Under the pieces are notes generated by a model. It ran no database searches and had not been told where the DNA came from. It was given only the letters and a program-made list of their open reading frames with translations. From positions 1 to 20,456 of IMG/VR virus record IMGVR_UViG_3300031539_000391: 20,456 bases of DNA; one strand, 5' to 3'. Both the position numbers and the translations under genes were made by a program. The DNA is from a virus. Below are positions 16,717 through 20,456 of this stretch, piece by piece; position 1 is the first letter of the stretch, and each line of letters begins with the position of its first letter.

Positions 16717-17310
16717 ATGGCAACCCGTCAACAACTAAATCCACCCCCTTTAAGGAAGATTACTGACTTCAAAAGTAAGCTGACTGGTGGTGGTGCAAGA
16801 CCCAACCTGTTTGAGGTTGTTCTTTCATTCCCAGATGCTGCTGCACCAGATGCAACAGTTTTAGATAAGGCAAGATTCTTAGTTAAGGCTGCGAATCTTC
16901 CAGCATCAAACGTTGCTGCGATTGATGTTCCTTTTAGAGGAAGAACCCTCAAAGTTGCTGGAGACAGAACTTTTGATAGTTGGACTATCACTGTTATGAA
17001 CGATACAGATTTCTCAATCCGCTCTGCGTTTGAGAACTGGATGAATACAATCAACAGAGTATCTGATAACACTGGTCTCACCAATACAGCAGACTATCAG
17101 GCAGATGCATTTGTTTATCAATTGGACCGTGATGGTTCTACTTTGAGAGCATATCACTTCTATGATGTATTCCCAACTAACGTTTCTGCAATTGAACTAT
17201 CTTATGATAGTGGTGGAGACATTGAAAACTTTACTGTAGAACTACAAGTTCTCTGGTGGGAAGCAGTAAAAGGTAATTCTCCTGCAGCAGGCGGTCAAGA
17301 TATCAACTAA
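16717..17310 (+). CDS. 19: Tail tube protein gp19
   Basis: The product (197 residues) is somewhat longer than T4 gp19 (163). The N-terminus (LNPPPLRKITDFKSKLTGGG then ARPNLFEVVLSFP) and the body (DVPFRGRTLKVAGDRTFDSW, then TVMNDTDFSIRSAFENWMN, then YHFYDVFPTNVSAIELSYD) are as I recall for cyanophage tail tube proteins. Six copies form each ring of the inner tube through which DNA passes, inside the gp18 sheath. The C-terminus (VELQVLWWEAVKGNSPAAGG) is intact. It sits between sheath and portal genes as in T4. The start is backed by AGAGG at 16703-16707. Confidence 0.93.
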   Translation: MATRQQLNPPPLRKITDFKSKLTGGGARPNLFEVVLSFPDAAAPDATVLDKARFLVKAANLPASNVAAIDVPFRGRTLKVAGDRTFDSWTITVMNDTDFSIRSAFENWMNTINRVSDNTGLTNTADYQADAFVYQLDRDGSTLRAYHFYDVFPTNVSAIELSYDSGGDIENFTVELQVLWWEAVKGNSPAAGGQDIN

Positions 17311-17321
17311 ATAGTTAAATA
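17306..17321 (+). promoter_or_regulatory. Weak late-promoter-like elements before the portal gene
   Basis: Two overlapping near matches, ACTAAATA (17306-17313) and GTTAAATA (17314-17321), stand 22-38 bases before ATG 17344. Each differs from TATAAATA at the first two bases. They are possible weak late promoters for gp20, or chance in AT-rich DNA. Confidence 0.25.
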
Positions 17322-17343
17322 ACAGACTAACTTTAATTATAAT

Positions 17344-19029
17344 ATGGCAAGACTTTTTGGTTTTTCAATTGAAGATACAGAAAAGAAATCCGCCTCTATA
17401 GTTTCCCCCGTTCCTCCCAATAATGAGGACGGGGTTGATAATTATATTGCTAGTGGATTTTATGGTCAATATGTAGATATTGAAGGTGTCTATAGAACAG
17501 AACACGATTTAATCAAAAGATATCGTGAAATGGCTATCCATCCAGAGTGTGATGGAGCCATTGAAGATGTTGTGAATGAAGCAATTGTCAGTGATTTGTA
17601 CGACTCACCAATTGAGATTGAACTATCAAATCTAAATGCAAGTGATAAATTAAAGAAGGCAATTAGGGAAGAATTTAAGTACCTTAAAGAAATTTTGGAT
17701 TTTGATAAAAAATCTCACGAAATTTTTAGAAATTGGTATATTGATGGAAGACTTTATTATCTAAAAGTTATTGATACCAAAAAACCTCAAGAAGGAATTA
17801 AAGAATTAAGATATATCGATCCAATGAAGATGCGATATATTCGTCAAGAAAAGAAAAAAGATAAACAAGATTATATTAATATAAGAGCAGGTGCAGATGA
17901 TACAAAGATTCTTTCGCCAGAATTAGAAGAGTATTTTATCTATACACCAACGCCAAACTTTCCAACTGGAATGATTACCAGTGGTAGTGGACAAAAAGGA
18001 GCAGTAAAAATTGCTAAAGATTCTATCTCATATTGCAGTTCAGGTCTTGTAGATAGAAACAAAGGTACTGTATTATCATATCTACATAAAGCAATCAAGG
18101 CACTCAATCAACTTAGAATGATTGAAGATTCTCTTGTAATTTACAGACTATCACGTGCTCCAGAACGTAGAATTTTCTATATTGACGTTGGCAATCTCCC
18201 AAAAGTAAAGGCAGAGCAGTACCTCAAAGAGGTTATGTCTCGTTACAGAAATAAACTTGTGTATGATGCAAACACCGGTGAAGTTCGTGATGATCGTAAG
18301 TTTATGTCCATGATGGAAGATTTCTGGCTACCACGTAGAGAAGGTGGTCGTGGAACTGAAATTACCACACTTCCTGGTGGTCAGAATCTTGGAGAACTTG
18401 CCGATATTGAATATTTCCAGAAGAAACTTTACAGAGCACTGGGTGTTCCCGAATCAAGAATTGCTTCAGATGGTGGATTTAACTTAGGACGTTCATCAGA
18501 AATCTTAAGAGATGAACTTAAATTTGCCAAGTTTGTTGGACGTTTAAGAAAGCGTTTTGCAAATATGTTTAATGATATGTTGAGAACGCAATTGATTCTC
18601 AAGAACATTGTATCACCAGAAGATTGGGAAACTATTAGTGACCATATTCAATATGACTTCCTATACGATAATCAATTTGCCGAACTCAAAGAATCAGAAT
18701 TGATGAATGATCGTTTAGCAACTCTTGCTACGATTGAACCCTATATTGGTAAGTATTATTCTACCGAATATGTTCGTAAGAAAGTACTTCGTCAAACTGA
18801 TTCAGAAATCATTGAGATTGATGAGCAAATTGAAGATGAAATTAAGAAGGGAATTATTCCAGATCCATCACAAGTAGATCCAATTACTGGAGAACCATTA
18901 CCACCAGAAGGTGCAGTTCCTCAAGAAGGTGGTGATCCTGGACTAATGGGAGATGTTCCACAAGAACCAGATATGAATGCTCAAGCACAAGTAACACAGG
19001 TTCCAGAACCTAAAGGTGGTAAGATATAA
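17344..19029 (+). CDS. 20: Portal vertex protein gp20
   Basis: The product (561 residues, T4 gp20 has 524) shows the T4-type portal signature: YREMAIHPECDGAIEDVVNE near residue 60, IVSDLYDSPIEIEL, FRNWYIDGRLYYLKVID near 125, LKEVMSRYRNKLVYDANTGE and DFWLPRREGGRGTEITTLPG near 330, then GVPESRIASDGGFNLGRSSE near 380. Twelve copies form the DNA-entry ring of the head, on which scaffold assembly starts and to which gp17 docks. The C-terminal tail from about residue 503 (IPDPSQVDPITGEPLPPEG and on) is Pro/Gln/Gly-rich and probably disordered. No strong ribosome binding site is seen; the 33-base gap before it is AT-rich. The stop codon lies within a late promoter. Confidence 0.95.
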   Translation: MARLFGFSIEDTEKKSASIVSPVPPNNEDGVDNYIASGFYGQYVDIEGVYRTEHDLIKRYREMAIHPECDGAIEDVVNEAIVSDLYDSPIEIELSNLNASDKLKKAIREEFKYLKEILDFDKKSHEIFRNWYIDGRLYYLKVIDTKKPQEGIKELRYIDPMKMRYIRQEKKKDKQDYINIRAGADDTKILSPELEEYFIYTPTPNFPTGMITSGSGQKGAVKIAKDSISYCSSGLVDRNKGTVLSYLHKAIKALNQLRMIEDSLVIYRLSRAPERRIFYIDVGNLPKVKAEQYLKEVMSRYRNKLVYDANTGEVRDDRKFMSMMEDFWLPRREGGRGTEITTLPGGQNLGELADIEYFQKKLYRALGVPESRIASDGGFNLGRSSEILRDELKFAKFVGRLRKRFANMFNDMLRTQLILKNIVSPEDWETISDHIQYDFLYDNQFAELKESELMNDRLATLATIEPYIGKYYSTEYVRKKVLRQTDSEIIEIDEQIEDEIKKGIIPDPSQVDPITGEPLPPEGAVPQEGGDPGLMGDVPQEPDMNAQAQVTQVPEPKGGKI

Positions 19030-19032
19030 ATA
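19025..19032 (+). promoter_or_regulatory. T4-type late promoter TATAAATA overlapping the gp20 stop
   Basis: This is an exact late consensus. The portal stop TAA (19027-19029) is inside it. It is 25 bases before ATG 19058 and should drive the gp67-like, 182-residue and gp21 genes. Confidence 0.78.
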
Positions 19033-19057
19033 AAGAATAGACATATATTGAAATTTT

Positions 19058-19225
19058 ATGGAAGAACTTATCGACTTGATTGCTACTGATTCGTCAGCAT
19101 CAGAAATCAGTGACAAAATTAAAGACGTTCTGTTTGCTAAGGCAGCAGAAAGAGTTGATGCTGCTCGTCCTTTAGTTGCTACATCTATGTTTGGTAATGA
19201 ACCATCATACGAGGATCAAGAATAA
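19058..19225 (+). CDS. 67: Prohead core protein gp67-like, 55 residues
   Basis: The frame from ATG 19058 to TAA 19225 gives 55 residues beginning MEELIDLIATDSSASEISDK and continuing IKDVLFAKAAERVDAARPLV, ending NEPSYEDQE. The gene fills the only gap near 200 bases in the window. Its place directly after the portal gene and its MEELI-type helical, acidic-ended sequence match what is called gp67 in T4-like cyanophages. T4 gp67 is 80 residues, acidic, and part of the prohead scaffold core, where it is destroyed by the gp21 protease. The present protein lacks the long acidic tail of T4 gp67, so the role is inferred from position and length. It has its own late promoter, and its stop overlaps the next start (TAATG). 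Confidence 0.75.
   Translation: MEELIDLIATDSSASEISDKIKDVLFAKAAERVDAARPLVATSMFGNEPSYEDQE
19211..19215 (+). promoter_or_regulatory. Shine-Dalgarno GAGGA for the 182-residue gene
   Basis: GAGGA stands 9 bases before ATG 19225 inside the last codons of the gp67-like gene and supports coupled translation. Confidence 0.5.
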
Positions 19226-19773
19226 TGACAGTACATAAACCCGTTGGTTTTGGTAGTTCTATTGCAATTACTTCTGGAGCTGCTACAACTTCATCTACGT
19301 TGTCAGTTCAGACTAAGGCACTAAGAGTTGTTGCAACTGCTGGAGCCTTTATTGCAATTGGAACAAATCCAACAGCATCATCAACAGATTATTATGTTCC
19401 TGCAGGCGGAACTGCAGTTCTTGCATTGAGTCCAGCATCACAAAGAATTGTTGGAATTATAACAGGAACAACAACCACAATCACATTTCCAGATGGAACG
19501 GGATCTCCATTTGTAGTTGGGGATTATGTAACTTTAACTTCAGTAGGACAACCATATTACAATTTTACCCATCAACCTGTTACAGCAGTTGATGCATCAA
19601 GTGGAGTTGGTGGATACTATTCAACCAGAATTACTGTATCTACTAGCACATCGGGGATTGTAACTGCATTTTCTACTGATGGGGACTTGAGAGATTCCAT
19701 AAAGATTTCGGCATATGGAACCGGAGCAGGAGCTTTATATTATCAACAAGTTCAAATTGCTGGAGACGCATAA
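19225..19773 (+). CDS. Beta-rich probable head or virion protein, 182 residues
   Basis: The gene lies between the gp67-like and gp21 genes, the place of gene 68 in T4, but shows no resemblance to a helical core protein. It is Thr/Ser/Gly/Val-rich with alternating strands: HKPVGFGSSIAITSGAATTS, then TKALRVVATAGAFIAIGTNP, then TTTTITFPDGTGSPFVVGDY, then STRITVSTSTSGIVTAF, ending LYYQQVQIAGDA. I recall similar unnamed proteins in this slot in T4-like cyanophages. Context suggests a head-associated structural or decoration protein produced together with scaffold genes. No signal peptide, membrane segment or catalytic motif is visible. Confidence that it is a real gene is high; the function is unknown. 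Confidence 0.8.
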   Translation: MTVHKPVGFGSSIAITSGAATTSSTLSVQTKALRVVATAGAFIAIGTNPTASSTDYYVPAGGTAVLALSPASQRIVGIITGTTTTITFPDGTGSPFVVGDYVTLTSVGQPYYNFTHQPVTAVDASSGVGGYYSTRITVSTSTSGIVTAFSTDGDLRDSIKISAYGTGAGALYYQQVQIAGDA

Positions 19774-19777
19774 ACAA

Positions 19778-20428
19778 ATGAAACTCATCACAGAAGAAGT
19801 ATCACAGGTTAAGTTCATCACCGAAGGAAAAGGTGCTGAAAAGAAAATGTATATTGAAGGAGTTTTCCTTCAAGGTGATATCTGCAATCGTAACGGCAGA
19901 ATGTATCCAATGCAAACTCTTGCAAAAGAAGTAGCAAGATACAATGAGTCATTTGTTTCCAAAGGTCGTGCTCTTGGAGAACTCGGTCACCCTGATGGTC
20001 CTACCGTCAATCTTGATCGTGTCTCTCATAAAATTGTTTCTCTTGAACAAAAAGGATGCAATTTTATCGGTAAGGCACAACTTCTAGAAACTCCAATGGG
20101 TAAGATTGCAAAATCACTTATTGGTGAAGGAGTTATGCTTGGTGTTTCTTCTCGTGGTGTTGGTTCATTAAAGATGACTAATGAAGGTCATAAAATTGTC
20201 GGTGAAGATTTCATGTTAGCAACTGCTGCTGATATCGTTGCCGACCCTTCTGCTCCTGATGCTTTTGTTCAAGGAATTATGGAAGGTAAAGAGTGGGTTT
20301 GGGAAGGAGGAATTCTTCGTGAAAGACTCGCTGAGCAAACTAAGCGTAGAATTAATACCTTAGTAGATGATAGAACACTTCAAGAACATAAAGTTGAATT
20401 GTTCCAAGATTTTCTATCAAATCTATAA
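19778..20428 (+). CDS. 21: Prohead core scaffold protease gp21
   Basis: The start at 19778 gives 216 residues (T4 gp21 has 212); the frame stays open to ATG 19715, but that would overlap the preceding gene by 59 bases and add residues with no family counterpart. The body shows YIEGVFLQGDICNRNGRMYP, GRALGELGHPDGPTVNLDRV and LIGEGVMLGVSSRGVGSLKM, typical of the T4-type (family S78) serine protease. H71 and S124 or S125 are the likely catalytic His and Ser. It cuts the scaffold and other head proteins in the prohead at (L/I)xE sites and then itself. Two candidate self-cleavage sites, ITE at residues 4-6 and 14-16, lie at its own N-terminus. Confidence 0.93.
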   Translation: MKLITEEVSQVKFITEGKGAEKKMYIEGVFLQGDICNRNGRMYPMQTLAKEVARYNESFVSKGRALGELGHPDGPTVNLDRVSHKIVSLEQKGCNFIGKAQLLETPMGKIAKSLIGEGVMLGVSSRGVGSLKMTNEGHKIVGEDFMLATAADIVADPSAPDAFVQGIMEGKEWVWEGGILRERLAEQTKRRINTLVDDRTLQEHKVELFQDFLSNL

Positions 20429-20430
20429 AT

Positions 20431-20438
20431 TATAAATA
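20431..20438 (+). promoter_or_regulatory. T4-type late promoter TATAAATA after gp21
   Basis: An exact late consensus begins 3 bases after the gp21 stop, with a near copy TATAAATT just before it (20424-20431). By T4 order the genes beyond the window edge would be scaffold 22 and major capsid 23, which need strong late expression. Confidence 0.75.
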
Positions 20439-20456
20439 AATATAGATTATAACACA

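Noticed and set aside
19715-19777. Upstream ATG for gp21
   Set aside because: It overlaps the 182-residue gene by 59 bases, and the added residues are an out-of-frame reading of that gene's end.

Overview
This window is a piece of the late (virion) gene block of a T4-like myovirus. The best fit is a marine cyanophage or a closely related pelagic myophage. All genes lie on the + strand, are packed with gaps of a few bases or 1-4 base overlaps, and are visibly AT-rich. Reading left to right, the recognisable T4 order is neck proteins 13 and 14, tail terminator 15, small terminase 16, large terminase 17, sheath 18, tube 19, portal 20, prohead core 67 and prohead protease 21. The host cannot be read from the sequence. 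The cyanophage assignment rests on remembered similarity of the neck, DUF4815-type and tail-fibre-like proteins, not on a search. No tRNA, integrase, insertion sequence or CRISPR array was seen.

Layout. Positions 1-5105 hold the 3' 1700 codons of a very large virion protein (DUF4815-like) whose start lies outside the window. Two very small genes follow (5102-5308, 5289-5462). A T4-type late promoter (TATAAATA, 5464) then precedes a short structural protein, a fibre-like protein of 559 residues and a small coiled-coil protein. Next comes the neck and packaging block: gp13, gp14, gp15, gp16, a mosaic protein of 571 residues made of several small basic domains, and gp17. A second late promoter (14490) precedes gp18, gp19 and gp20. 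A third (19025), lying on the stop codon of the portal gene, precedes a 55-codon gp67-like gene, a beta-rich protein of 182 residues and the gp21 protease. A fourth (20431) lies just after gp21 and should drive the scaffold or capsid genes beyond the window.

How the genes work together. gp20, gp67 and gp21 belong to prohead assembly and maturation. gp16 and gp17 package DNA through the gp20 portal. gp13 and gp14 close the filled head, and gp15 caps the tail made of gp18 sheath around gp19 tube. The large protein and the fibre-like genes probably belong to the baseplate or fibres.

The most interesting items are three. First, the mosaic protein between gp16 and gp17 carries an internal stretch that closely resembles the capsid-targeting leader of T4 internal proteins, so it may be a gp21-cleaved polyprotein of packaged proteins. 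Second, a tandem GxGY repeat is inserted in the neck protein gp14 and shared with the giant virion protein. Third, the ribosome binding sites of two genes are encoded inside the conserved C-terminal GGxF tails of the preceding genes.
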